Assembly (NCBI GenBank): GCA_016223085.1
Contig: JACRPS010000002.1
Span: 60,063-124,062, forward strand
Direction of reading: 5' to 3'
Length of the DNA: 64,000 nucleotides
From: Chloroflexota bacterium
Lineage (GTDB): Bacteria; Chloroflexota; Anaerolineae; Aggregatilineales; Phototrophicaceae
Shown here: piece by piece, positions 50,086 to 58,420 of the stretch
Numbering within the stretch: the first letter of the stretch is position 1
Layout: each line of letters begins with the position of its first letter
The notes under the pieces: generated by a model
The model's database searches: none
Seen by the model: the letters and a program-made list of their open reading frames with translations, nothing else
Told to the model about the DNA's origin: nothing
Translations under genes and position numbers: made by a program

Positions 50086-50646
50086 TCAATTCACCCGCGT
50101 GCTGTAGGTGCCTTCCTCGGTGTTGATACGGATCACGTCGCCGACGTTAATGAACATCGGCACCTGCACCACCAGCCCGGATTCGGTTGTTACCTTCTTC
50201 TGCGGATTGACGGCGGTATCCCCGGCGACGGCCATTTCCGACTCAACCACCTTCATATCCACCGTCTTGGGCAGTTCGTAGTCAATGATTTCACCTTCAT
50301 AGCTGCTGAGTTTCAGTTGCAGCCCTTCCTTGAGATACAGCGCATCATCACCGAACACGTCCTTGCGGATTTGCGGCTGCTCGTAGGTTTCCAGGTCCAT
50401 GAAGGTGAGGAGTTCGCCATCATCATACAGGTATTCGACGGTGTGGCTTTCCACGTCCACGTCCTGCACCTGTGTGCCGGAGTTATACGTCAGTTCAACG
50501 GTCGCGCCGGTGCGCATGTTACGCACCTTGACGCGAATCGTCGCGTTGCCACGCCCCGGCTTGATGTGCTGGTAAGTCAGCACCTTGTAAATCTGGCCGT
50601 CTTCCAGAAACGTCGTACCCTTGCGAAGCTGGTTAACGTCAATCAT
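50086..50646 (-). CDS. efp: Elongation factor P
   Basis: Translation factor that rescues ribosomes stalled on proline stretches; 186 residues, three OB-like domains. Domain I tip reads HIKPGRGNATIRV with Arg at position 32 where E. coli has Lys34; domains II-III carry FMDLETYEQ and YELPKTVDMKVVES...VNPQKKVTTESGLVVQVPMFI. An arginine tip is used by EarP-type rhamnosylation, although many unmodified or other tips exist. Ribosome site GAGGGGAAG. It lies 19 bases after rho, so the pair is an operon. Confidence 0.95.
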   Translation of the reverse strand: MIDVNQLRKGTTFLEDGQIYKVLTYQHIKPGRGNATIRVKVRNMRTGATVELTYNSGTQVQDVDVESHTVEYLYDDGELLTFMDLETYEQPQIRKDVFGDDALYLKEGLQLKLSSYEGEIIDYELPKTVDMKVVESEMAVAGDTAVNPQKKVTTESGLVVQVPMFINVGDVIRINTEEGTYSTRVN

Positions 50647-50665
50647 AACCGCTTCCCCTCAGTCG

Positions 50666-51958
50666 CTAAAACGCCCGGCTGAGCGCCGCAACATTTGCCG
50701 TCCCTGGCAGGCTGTCCAGGAATTCGGCGTTGGATTCGGTCTGCTTGAACTGGTTGATAAACCGTTCGTAAGCGCCCACCGGCCCCAGCTCAGGGTCTTC
50801 CGCCAGCCGCGCCAGCATGTTCCGCAACGTGAAGGTGCGTTGCAGGATGTCCGGCCCCAGCAGCAGTTCTTCGCGCCGCGTCGAAGATTGTTCGATGTCG
50901 AAGGCCGGAAATAGGCGCCGCTCCTGCAGCTTGCGGCTGAGGTGCAGTTCCATGTTGCCGGTGCCCTTAAATTCTTCGTAGATTACGTCGTCCATTTTGC
51001 TGCCGGTGTTGACGAGACACGTCGCCACGATAGTCAGGCTGCCGCCCTGCTCAATGTTCCGCCCCGCGCCGAAGATGCGCTTGGGCGGGTGAATCGCGGA
51101 CGGGTCCAGACCGCCGGACAGCGTGCGGCCACTGGTGGGCACGACGAGGTTGTAGGCGCGCGCCAGCCGGGTGATGCTGTCGAGCATCAGCACGACGTGC
51201 TGCTTGCTTTCCACCAGCCGCTTGGCACGGTTAATCGCCATTTCCGCCACGCGGACATGATGCTGCACCGGGTCGTCAAAGGTGGACGCGATGACTTCGG
51301 CATCCACCGAGCGATCCATGTCGGTCACTTCTTCCGGGCGCTCGCCGATGAGGGCGATCATCAGGTGGACTTCGGGGTAATTGCGGCTGATGGCGTTGGC
51401 GACTTCCTTCAGCACGGTTGTTTTACCGGCCTTCGGTGGCGACACGATCAACCCGCGCTGGCCGCGACCAATCGGCGCGAATAAATCCAGCAGGCGGGTG
51501 GATAAAATGCGCGGGTTGGTTTCCAGGGTGTAACGTTGCAGGGGGTATATTGGGGTCAGGTCTTCAAAATTCGGGCGGTTCTTGGCTTCTTCCGGGTTCA
51601 GGCCGTTGACGGCGTCCACCCGCAGCAGGCCGTAGTACTTTTCCGAATCCTTCGGCGCGCGCACCTGCCCGATGACCAGATCACCCGTGCGCAGATTAAA
51701 ACGTTTGATCTGCGTCTGGCTGACGTAGATGTCGTTTGGTCCTGGCAGATACTTTTCCGCGCGCAGGAAACCGATGCCGTCGTCCACGATTTCCAGCACG
51801 CCGCCGCGCAGCTTGTAGCCCTGTTTTTCGGCGTTGTCGCGCAGCAGGTCGAGAATCAATTCCTGCTTTTTGAGACGGCTGTAGCCGATAATACCGTTCT
51901 CACGCGCCATCTGTCGCAGTTCGTCAAGATTTTTGGCTTCTAATTGAGCAATATCCAT
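50666..51958 (-). CDS. rho: Transcription termination factor Rho
   Basis: Hexameric RNA helicase for Rho-dependent termination, 430 residues. N-terminal RNA-binding OB domain ([41 protein letters not shown]), then the RecA-like ATPase with Walker A SPPKAGKT, Walker B region [17 protein letters not shown], and the Q/R loops ([18 protein letters not shown]). No N-terminal basic extension, so compact type. A leader of about 175 bases precedes it. Confidence 0.96.
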   Translation of the reverse strand: MDIAQLEAKNLDELRQMARENGIIGYSRLKKQELILDLLRDNAEKQGYKLRGGVLEIVDDGIGFLRAEKYLPGPNDIYVSQTQIKRFNLRTGDLVIGQVRAPKDSEKYYGLLRVDAVNGLNPEEAKNRPNFEDLTPIYPLQRYTLETNPRILSTRLLDLFAPIGRGQRGLIVSPPKAGKTTVLKEVANAISRNYPEVHLMIALIGERPEEVTDMDRSVDAEVIASTFDDPVQHHVRVAEMAINRAKRLVESKQHVVLMLDSITRLARAYNLVVPTSGRTLSGGLDPSAIHPPKRIFGAGRNIEQGGSLTIVATCLVNTGSKMDDVIYEEFKGTGNMELHLSRKLQERRLFPAFDIEQSSTRREELLLGPDILQRTFTLRNMLARLAEDPELGPVGAYERFINQFKQTESNAEFLDSLPGTANVAALSRAF

Positions 51959-52296
51959 ACGCTAACGGACTCCAGGGTCGCTCCATTCCCGCCATAGGCA
52001 CACGTGGGGTAAGAAGATGCAGCTTGCCTGACCTTTTGTTGAACCACAAAACGGTGGGTTACGTTGACCGGCGGTGCCACATATTCAAAGTATGTGTGTC
52101 AATACTGGGAAGAAAGATGTGGTTAATTTCCTGTTTGCACTATAGCATAGCTTTTTTATTTCGGCAAGATTGCTTTTGTGTAGAGTTTCGTTAGAAGCTG
52201 ACCTCGCTGACCGTCAGGTAGGACTATTTTCGCACCCGGTGGGGTTATTATAGATGGTAAGCCGGACAGACGGGTATCGTTAAAACGCTGGTTGAG
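51959..52296. other. Leader of rho and divergent promoter region
   Basis: 338 bases without a gene. The minus strand holds the rho promoter at 52139-52167 and a leader of about 175 bases. It contains CATATTCAAAGTATG, a short inverted repeat (ATACTTTGAATATG). Rightward, TTATTATAGATGG near 52246-52258 could be the -10 of the Crp/Fnr gene. Confidence 0.5.
52139..52167 (-). promoter_or_regulatory. Promoter of rho-efp
   Basis: On the minus strand TTGCCG (52167-52162) and TATAGT (52144-52139) are exactly 17 bases apart, with TG one base before the -10 (extended -10). Transcription would start near 52132, about 175 bases before the rho ATG. Confidence 0.6.
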
Positions 52297-52965
52297 ATGG
52301 CTGACACGGTAAAAGATCGGCTGCGGACGCTGGTGTATTTTGAGGTGCTGGATGACGCCGCGCTGGATTGGCTGGCGGGGCAGATGGTGCGCCGTACCTT
52401 CGTACCGGGCGAAACGATCTTCATCGAAGGCGAACCGGCTGCCGGGCTGTGGCTGGTCGAGCGCGGGCGCGTCAAAATCTACAAGCTGAATCCGGACGGT
52501 GGCGAACACGCGCTGCACATTCTGGGCGAAGGCAACACCTTTAACGACATCGCCGCGTTGGATGGCGGCGTGAATCCCGCCAATGCCGCCTCCCTCAGTG
52601 ACGTGACGGTCTGGCTGCTGCCGTCGGATGTGCTGGCAGAGGCTATCGAACGGTACAGCGCGCTGGCGCTGAAGGTGATTCGGGCACTGGCAGCGCGGGT
52701 GCGGTATCTGGTCGGGCAGATCGAAGACCTAGCACTGTACTCCGTAGTGGTGCGTCTGGCGCGCTTTCTGCTGAAGCAGTCGGAAGACCCGGCGCTCAGC
52801 GGGCCGGGAGTCACTCGTGTGGCAATTGCCGCGCACCTGGCGACCACGCCGCAGACGATCAGCAACGTGCTGCGCGCGCTGGAAGACACCGGCGCAATTC
52901 GCTTCGACCGCCACCGCATCCTGATTGAGCGTGAGGATATTCTGCGTTCGATTGCGATGTTATGA
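52297..52965 (+). CDS. Crp/Fnr-family transcriptional regulator
   Basis: 222-residue regulator. The N-terminal cyclic-nucleotide-binding-like domain (RRTFVPGETIFIEGEPAAGLWLVERGRVKIYKLNPDGGEHALHILGEGNTFNDIAAL) lacks the Arg-Ser of cAMP-binding CRP and the Fe-S cysteines of FNR, so it is more like DNR/NnrR-type. The C-terminal winged helix is VTRVAIAAHLATTPQTISNVLRALEDTGAI. It lies before queF and a ferredoxin/DUF2249 group, suggesting redox or NO control; this is inference. No clear ribosome site. Confidence 0.87.
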   Translation: MADTVKDRLRTLVYFEVLDDAALDWLAGQMVRRTFVPGETIFIEGEPAAGLWLVERGRVKIYKLNPDGGEHALHILGEGNTFNDIAALDGGVNPANAASLSDVTVWLLPSDVLAEAIERYSALALKVIRALAARVRYLVGQIEDLALYSVVVRLARFLLKQSEDPALSGPGVTRVAIAAHLATTPQTISNVLRALEDTGAIRFDRHRILIEREDILRSIAML

Positions 52966-53005
52966 TGATAGACAGCGAGCCGAACCGGCTCAGGAGCAAG
53001 GAACG

Positions 53006-53383
53006 ATGACTGACTACAGCGCATTGGGAAAGCCCGTAACCAAATTTGAGAAGCTCGACCCGATTCCGACGGCCTGCAAGTATGTGGAATACCACAGTGA
53101 CCAGCTCATATCGGCCTGCCCGGTCACCGGCCAGCCAGACTTCTACGAGGCGCTGATTCAACTGGAAGCGGACGGCGTGGCGATTGAAACCAAGACGCTC
53201 AAGCTCTATCTGGAAACCTACCAGCAGCGGGCGATCTTCTGTGAGGATTTGACGGTCAAAATCTGCGAGGACATTTTTAACGCCTGCCGGCCAAGGAAGT
53301 GTACCGTCACCCTGGTGCAGCGACGGCGCGGCGGCATCCAGATCACGGCCAGGCACGACATCAGTCAGGGTGAATCTTTCTGA
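53006..53383 (+). CDS. queF: NADPH-dependent 7-cyano-7-deazaguanine reductase
   Basis: Reduces preQ0 to preQ1 in queuosine synthesis. The 125-residue unimodular type has catalytic C38 and D45 in SACPVTGQPDF and the QueF motif VAIETKTLKLYLETYQ. ATG at 53006 with AGGAGCAAGGA upstream; an in-frame extension is discounted. It is 40 bases after the Crp/Fnr gene and may be co-transcribed. No queC, D or E genes are near. Confidence 0.93.
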   Translation: MTDYSALGKPVTKFEKLDPIPTACKYVEYHSDQLISACPVTGQPDFYEALIQLEADGVAIETKTLKLYLETYQQRAIFCEDLTVKICEDIFNACRPRKCTVTLVQRRRGGIQITARHDISQGESF

Positions 53384-53462
53384 CGTTTTCCGGCGTCACC
53401 GCAAGGGCAACCCTGTACGGTTGCGCTGTGTAAGCCTCACCACCTGGCCAAACGGATGGATT

Positions 53463-53491
53463 TTGACATATGATTGGTGATCATCACTAAA
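53463..53491 (+). promoter_or_regulatory. Promoter with dyad upstream of the ferredoxin gene
   Basis: TTGACA at 53463-53468 is a perfect -35; a weak ACTAAA lies 17 bases later (53486-53491). The spacer contains GTGATCATCAC (53477-53487), an 11-base dyad symmetric about one base, positioned like a repressor site. Also at 53539-53552 is a perfect 14-bp palindrome TTAAGCTAGCTTAA. Confidence 0.5.
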
Positions 53492-53621
53492 ACAAGCCCT
53501 GCGTTTACTGGAAACTGCCAAAAATTCCTCTCCCCGACTTAAGCTAGCTTAAATACCAGCCTGTCAACTGCCGCTAATCTTAAGACATACCATTCCCGAT
53601 TTCAGGGAAGGATGTCAGATC

Positions 53622-53858
53622 ATGGCTGACTCACAATGGCTGCCTCGCATTGCGGCTGACCTGTGCAACGGCTGCGGCGAGTGCATCCAGCAGTGTCCGA
53701 CCGGCGCGTTGGGCTGGCAGAACGGCAAAGCCGCGCTTGTCCAGCCTGACCGCTGCACCTACAGCGCCAACTGCGAACGCGTCTGTCCGGTTGGCGCGAT
53801 TGACCTACCGTATCTGATCGTTAAGTCCTTAGGAGCAACCCAATATGACCACCATTGA
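53622..53858 (+). CDS. Small ferredoxin with one complete and one altered cluster motif
   Basis: 78-residue 2x[4Fe-4S]-type ferredoxin. The first motif LCNGCGECIQQCP is complete (CxxCxxCxxxCP). The second, RCTYSANCERVCP, has Ser where the second Cys should be, so it can bind a [3Fe-4S] or a Ser-ligated cluster. Electron carrier for a cytosolic redox enzyme. Its 3' end overlaps the next gene by 14 bases. Confidence 0.85.
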   Translation: MADSQWLPRIAADLCNGCGECIQQCPTGALGWQNGKAALVQPDRCTYSANCERVCPVGAIDLPYLIVKSLGATQYDHH

Positions 53859-54072
53859 CGTTCGCACCATCCCTCCGCGTGACCGCCACCCGCTGATCTT
53901 CCAGACGTTTGACGCGCTCCAGCCGGGCGAATCGTTTGTGCTGGTGAACGACCACGACCCGCGCCCGCTGCACTACCAGTTCATGCACGAGCGTGAAGGC
54001 CAATTCGAGTGGACGTATCTCGAAAGCGGCCCGGCGGTGTGGCAGGTGCGCATCAGCCGGAAAGAGCAGTAG
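53845..54072 (+). CDS. DUF2249-domain protein
   Basis: 75-residue protein starting MTTIDVRTIPPRDRHPLIFQTFDALQPGESFVLVNDHDPRPL, with the DUF2249 core (VNDHDPRPLHYQF...EFEWTYLE-like). DUF2249 proteins often accompany hemerythrins, NO reductase and FNR-type regulators, which fits the gene set here. Overlaps the ferredoxin gene by 14 bases. Biochemical role unknown. Confidence 0.85.
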   Translation: MTTIDVRTIPPRDRHPLIFQTFDALQPGESFVLVNDHDPRPLHYQFMHEREGQFEWTYLESGPAVWQVRISRKEQ

Positions 54073-54076
54073 ACCT

Positions 54077-55183
54077 GTGATAAATGTCGGCCTGTTAAAA
54101 TTCCCGCTGCTGGCGGGAGTGGCGCTGCTGCTACTGGTCAGTATGTGGGCAGGGCTGGTCCGGCAGGGGTGGGTGATGCCTGCCCCTGCACCCGGTACGG
54201 TGTTCGGGCACGGGCCGCTGATGATCGGCGGTGTGCTCGGCACGCTCATCACGCTGGAGCGCGTCGTCGCGCTGGCGGCGCACAGGCGCAACAGCGGCAT
54301 TGCCTTCGTCGCGCCACTGTTGACGGCGGTCGGCGGCGCGCTACTGGTGCTAGGCGAGGTGAGCGTGCTGCCCCGGCTGCTTATCACGGCAGGCAGCGCC
54401 GGGCTGGTGCTGATCTTCCTCCTCCTCATCCGGCGGCATATCGCCACCTACACGCTGGTGATGACTGCCGGCGCGGTCTGTTGGTTGATCGGTAATCTGC
54501 TGTGGACGGCAGGCCAGCCCGTCTTCCAGGTCGTCCACTGGTGGATTGCCTATCTGGTGCTGACCATCGTCGGCGAACGGCTGGAATTATCGCGTATTGC
54601 CCGCCTGACCGACGCCATGCAGCGCCAGTTTTTGCTGGCCGCTGCTGTCTATCTGGCCGGGGTCGTGCTGACGGTCGTGCAGTTGGATTGGGGCGTGCGG
54701 CTGTCCGGTGTTGGCGCGCTGGCGCTGGCTGCCTGGCTGCTGCGCTACGACATTGCCCGCCGCACCATCAAGCGTGACGGCATTACGCGCTACGTCGCCG
54801 CCTGCCTGCTGTCCGGCTACGTCTGGTTTGGTGTGGGCGGCGTGTTTGCCCTCGTCTTCGGGGGCGTGCGCGCCGGCGTGCAGTACGAACTGCTGCTCCA
54901 TGCCCTGCTGCTGGGCTTCGTCTTTGCGATGATTTTCGGCCACGCGCTTATCATCATCCCGTCGCTGACCGGACGCAGCCCCGGTTACAGCCCGATCTTT
55001 TACGCGCCGCTGGCGCTGCTTCACCTGTCACTGGTGCTGCGGATTGCCGGCGGGCTGGCCGGTTCAACGTCCCTGCGCCAGTGGGGCGGCATGTTTAACG
55101 TGATCGCCATCCTGCTGTTTATGGGCGTGATGCTGACACATACCGTGCGCCCCATACTGCGGGAACGCCGCGCTGCTGTTTAA
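54077..55183 (+). CDS. NnrS-like polytopic membrane protein
   Basis: 368 residues with about eleven hydrophobic segments. Conserved His occur in FGHGPLMIGGVLGTLITLERVVAL, FQVVHWW, YELLLHALLLGFVFAMIFGHALIIIPSLTGR and LLHLSLVLR, a layout like NnrS (haem-copper, NO-stress). GTG at 54077, 4 bases after the DUF2249 stop, is preferred; an overlapping ATG gives a hydrophilic extension. With the Crp/Fnr, ferredoxin and DUF2249 genes it suggests an NO-response or denitrification-related operon. Confidence 0.6.
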   Translation: MINVGLLKFPLLAGVALLLLVSMWAGLVRQGWVMPAPAPGTVFGHGPLMIGGVLGTLITLERVVALAAHRRNSGIAFVAPLLTAVGGALLVLGEVSVLPRLLITAGSAGLVLIFLLLIRRHIATYTLVMTAGAVCWLIGNLLWTAGQPVFQVVHWWIAYLVLTIVGERLELSRIARLTDAMQRQFLLAAAVYLAGVVLTVVQLDWGVRLSGVGALALAAWLLRYDIARRTIKRDGITRYVAACLLSGYVWFGVGGVFALVFGGVRAGVQYELLLHALLLGFVFAMIFGHALIIIPSLTGRSPGYSPIFYAPLALLHLSLVLRIAGGLAGSTSLRQWGGMFNVIAILLFMGVMLTHTVRPILRERRAAV

Positions 55184-55186
55184 CGT

Positions 55187-55214
55187 GTAGGGACACGAAC
55201 TATCGTGTCCCTAC
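55187..55214. repeat. Palindromic element GTAGGGACACGA type
   Basis: GTAGGGACACGA at 55187-55198 faces TCGTGTCCCTAC at 55203-55214. Downstream of the NnrS-like gene. Confidence 0.8.
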
Positions 55215-55311
55215 GGACGAACGATCTTTGTCGCCTTTCTGATTTTAACCTCCCGTTTGCATTCTGGCGGTATGATTAACCCTGTTTTGTTATCCAGACC
55301 GCAGGGTTATC

Positions 55312-57345
55312 ATGTCGTTGTCACCTTTCAAACTGCTTCAGACGTTGGGTCGCCGGGGTTTACCCTTCAGCGAGAATACGATTTTGCTGCTGTTGGCTGT
55401 TGCCGTCGGCTTTGCGACCGGCGTCGGTGTCTGGTTATTCGACCGCGGCATTGAGTTTTTTCATCACATCTTTTACGAATGGCTGGCGGTCGAGTTGCTC
55501 AGCCGATGGCTGGGCGCGTTCGCGGTTATCGCGTCGCTGGCGCTGGCCGGATTGATCGTCGGCTGGATGATGGAACGCTTCGTCGGTGAAGAACGGCATC
55601 ACGGGCTGGCCGGACTCATCGAGGCGGTCGCGCTCACCGGCGGGCGGCTGCGCTACCGCGTGATGCCGGTCAAGTCCATCGCGGCGGCGCTGTCATTGGG
55701 GGCGGGCGCGTCGGTTGGTCCGGAAGCGCCCAGCGTCGTGATCGGCGCGAATATCGGTTCATTCTTCGGGCAGCGGCTGCACCTGTCGGAAGAACGGATG
55801 CGCCTGCTGGTGGCCGCCGGCTCAGCCAGCGCGATTGCCGCTGCCTTTCGCGCACCCATCGCCGGCGTGTTCTTCAGTCTGGAAGTGATCCTCAACGGCG
55901 AATTCACTGCCGGCTCGTTCAGTGTCGTGGTGCTGGCCGCCGTCATCGGCTCGGTGTTCTTGCAGGCCGTCACCGACGCCGCGCCGGTGTTTGGCAGCCT
56001 CAACTTCACCATGGGCAGCCCCGGCGAAATCCTCCTGTACGCGGCGCTGGGCCTGCTGCTGGCGCCGGTGGCCGTCGCCTTCATCCATGTCATTCACTGG
56101 CAGCACGATCTGTGGCAGCGGGTCCGCCTCCCTCGACCGTTCAAGGCGGCGCTGGCCGGCGTGCTGGTCGGCGCGGTCGCCATCGTGTTTCCGCAGATCA
56201 TGGGGCCGGGGCGCGAGGTGATGGCCGAGGTACTGAATGGCCGCGAACCCTTTACCGTCGGTTTCCTGCTGGCGCTCGGCCTTGTCAAGCTGCTGATGAC
56301 CGGCGTCAGCCTGGGCGGCGGCTTTGTCGGCGGCATTTTTGCGCCAACGGTATATGTTGGCACGATGCTTGGCGGCGCGTTTGGCCTGCTGGCGGCGAAC
56401 CTGCTGCCGGACAGCCTGACCGGCAGCCCGCAGGCGTATGCCATCGCCGGCATGGCCGCCGTCATGGCCGGGGTGGTGCGCGCGCCGATCACGGGTATTC
56501 TCCTCGTGTTTGAGCTGACCAACGACTACCGTCTGATTCTGCCGATCATGTTCACGACCGTGATCTGCGTCGCGCTGACCGAACGGCTCGTCCCCGCCGG
56601 CATTGACGCGCTCACCCTGCTGCGCGCCGGGCTGCGGCTGGAACAGGGGCGCGACGTGGACGTGATGCAGGGGGTGACAGTGGGCGAGGCCATGTTATCG
56701 CCCGCGCCGACCATCCCGGAAACGGCATCGCTGGTGGAACTGCGCGACGCGCTGCGCCAGTGGCGGACGCGCTCACTGTGTGTGGTGGATACGGATGGCC
56801 TGCTGACCGGCATTGTCACGCTGACCGACCTCCAGCGCGCCTATGATTCGGGCGGAGACAAACCGCTGACGGTAGGCGACATTTGCAGCCGGGAGGTGAT
56901 CACGGCTGTGCCCGATGACGTGCTGTGGACGGCCATCCGCACGATGGGCGCGCGCGATTTTGGCAGCCTGCCGGTGGTGCAGCCCGGAACGCGCCAGCCG
57001 ATCGGCCTGCTGCGCCGGGAAAGCATCGTCCGCGCCTACAGCATGGCTGTCGCCCGCAAGCGCGAGCAGCAGCACCGCGCCGAGCAAATCCGCCTGAACG
57101 CGCTCACCGGCGCGCACGTGGTCGAACGACATATCGCACCGGACGCGCTGATCGCCGGGCAACGCATCCGCGATATTGACTGGCCTGACGAAAGTGTAGT
57201 GGCCTCAATCCGGCGCAACGGCAAGCTGCTGGTGCCGCATGGCATCACCCAGCTACAGGCCGGCGACGTGCTGACGATTGTCGTCGCCAGGGAAGCCGAA
57301 AACGACCTGGCGCGGCTGTTCCTGCCTGCCGATGAATCCCCATAA
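55312..57345 (+). CDS. ClC-family chloride channel with CBS and TrkA-C domains
   Basis: 677-residue membrane protein: ClC core (residues 20-445), two CBS domains (450-575) and a TrkA-C domain (600-670, IRDIDWPDESVVASIRRNGKLLVPHGITQLQAGDVLTIVV). Selectivity elements are visible: GAGASVGPEAPSV with the gating Glu, GGGFVGGIFAPTVYVG, and FRAPIAGVFFSLEVIL, where the position of the E. coli proton Glu203 is Val. That suggests a passive channel or uncoupled transport. TrkA-C and CBS imply nucleotide regulation. Confidence 0.9.
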   Translation: MSLSPFKLLQTLGRRGLPFSENTILLLLAVAVGFATGVGVWLFDRGIEFFHHIFYEWLAVELLSRWLGAFAVIASLALAGLIVGWMMERFVGEERHHGLAGLIEAVALTGGRLRYRVMPVKSIAAALSLGAGASVGPEAPSVVIGANIGSFFGQRLHLSEERMRLLVAAGSASAIAAAFRAPIAGVFFSLEVILNGEFTAGSFSVVVLAAVIGSVFLQAVTDAAPVFGSLNFTMGSPGEILLYAALGLLLAPVAVAFIHVIHWQHDLWQRVRLPRPFKAALAGVLVGAVAIVFPQIMGPGREVMAEVLNGREPFTVGFLLALGLVKLLMTGVSLGGGFVGGIFAPTVYVGTMLGGAFGLLAANLLPDSLTGSPQAYAIAGMAAVMAGVVRAPITGILLVFELTNDYRLILPIMFTTVICVALTERLVPAGIDALTLLRAGLRLEQGRDVDVMQGVTVGEAMLSPAPTIPETASLVELRDALRQWRTRSLCVVDTDGLLTGIVTLTDLQRAYDSGGDKPLTVGDICSREVITAVPDDVLWTAIRTMGARDFGSLPVVQPGTRQPIGLLRRESIVRAYSMAVARKREQQHRAEQIRLNALTGAHVVERHIAPDALIAGQRIRDIDWPDESVVASIRRNGKLLVPHGITQLQAGDVLTIVVAREAENDLARLFLPADESP

Positions 57346-57394
57346 TGACGAGTAAGTTTTCCGCCGGCGGCTGAAAAGGCGTGTCCGACAATTC

Positions 57395-57560
57395 AATGTA
57401 TTTCGCCAGCTTGCCGCTAGGGGCGGTAAGTCCCCTGGCTGAATTGGGGTGGTAAGCCTGCCGGAAGCAGGCTGAAGGAGGCTAAAATTAGCTCAACAGC
57501 CGCCTTCAGGTGGCTTTGACCGTTCAGCCGGATGGCTTTCAGCATCCGGCGGCGCGCCAT
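57395..57560. repeat. Composite hairpin array after the ClC gene
   Basis: TTGCCGCTAGGGGCGGTAAG, TCCCCTGGCTGAATTGGGG, AGCAGGCTGAAGGAGGCT, ACAGCCGCCTTCAGGTGGCT and CCGGATGGCTTTCAGCATCCGGC recur as modules of the array family (compare 63680-63770). Ends close to the convergent ccmC stop. Confidence 0.6.
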
Positions 57561-57564
57561 GGGG

Positions 57565-58290
57565 TCAGGCTTTTCTGCTTCGCTCGCGCAGTTCTTCCAG
57601 CCGCGCGCGCCACGCGATCAGCGTCGGCGTGAGCAGCAGCGTCCATACGATCAGGTTAACAACCAGCGTCGCCGTCATATTCGACGCCATTTCGATGCCC
57701 GCGCCCCGGTTCTGCGGGCTGGCGCCGATCACAACCGGGTGAATCGTATCGCCCCGGAAGCGCGTGATGAGCGCGGTCGCCAGCGCCACGCCCAGCAATA
57801 CGATAGCCAGCAGCGCCGCGACCGTCCGCCGGCGCTCGACCGATTCGATGCTCTGGCGCAGCATCAGGTAAGCTGCGCACGTCAGCATCATCACCGCCGA
57901 CGCCACCATGCGCGGGTCCTGCGCCGTCCACCACGTGTTCCACGTGGGCCGCGCCCAGATCGAGCCAAGCAGCACATTGATGAGCGCCAGCGCGAAGCCG
58001 ACCTCGACCGCCGACAGCGACAGCCGGTCCCAGCGCGCTGCCCGCGTGACCAGATAGACCACGCCACTGACCATCGCCACGCCAAAGGCCAGGAACGCCC
58101 CGGTGAACGACGCCAGATGGAAATAAAACAGCCGCTGCACCTCGCCCTGGAACGCATCCGTCCCGGCGACGGCCAGCATCATATACAGCCCGACGGCGAA
58201 CCCGACCGCGCTCAGGCCTGTCAGCAGCCATAAAGCCCATAAAAGACGCGGCGACATTTCCGTATGGCGTAACATCGTTTTAACGGCCAA
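57565..58290 (-). CDS. ccmC: CcmC-like haem transport/assembly protein
   Basis: 241-residue membrane protein with six hydrophobic segments and the tryptophan-rich haem motif as WARPTWNTWWTAQDPRM, typical of CcmC. HLASFTGAFLAFG and DTIHPVV bear the His expected as axial ligands. Function: delivers haem for cytochrome c maturation with CcmE. Start TTG at 58290, preceded by GAGGAGA. Only ccmC of the system appears here; the rest is elsewhere. A CcsA-like alternative is less likely on length. Confidence 0.8.
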   Translation of the reverse strand: MAVKTMLRHTEMSPRLLWALWLLTGLSAVGFAVGLYMMLAVAGTDAFQGEVQRLFYFHLASFTGAFLAFGVAMVSGVVYLVTRAARWDRLSLSAVEVGFALALINVLLGSIWARPTWNTWWTAQDPRMVASAVMMLTCAAYLMLRQSIESVERRRTVAALLAIVLLGVALATALITRFRGDTIHPVVIGASPQNRGAGIEMASNMTATLVVNLIVWTLLLTPTLIAWRARLEELRERSRKA

Positions 58291-58420
58291 TTGGTCTCCT
58301 CTCTGCCCACGATGGCTGCCGCAGGTTCATGAATGGTTCGGGCAAGCCCGTGAAAGGGCAACTGCGGTCTTATTATAACGCACCCGCGCGCACTCCTTTG
58401 AGAAAGATGACAACCCCCGA

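Noticed and set aside
52966..53005. preQ1 riboswitch before queF
   Set aside because: Only 40 bases separate queF from the upstream stop codon and no H-type pseudoknot pattern was seen.
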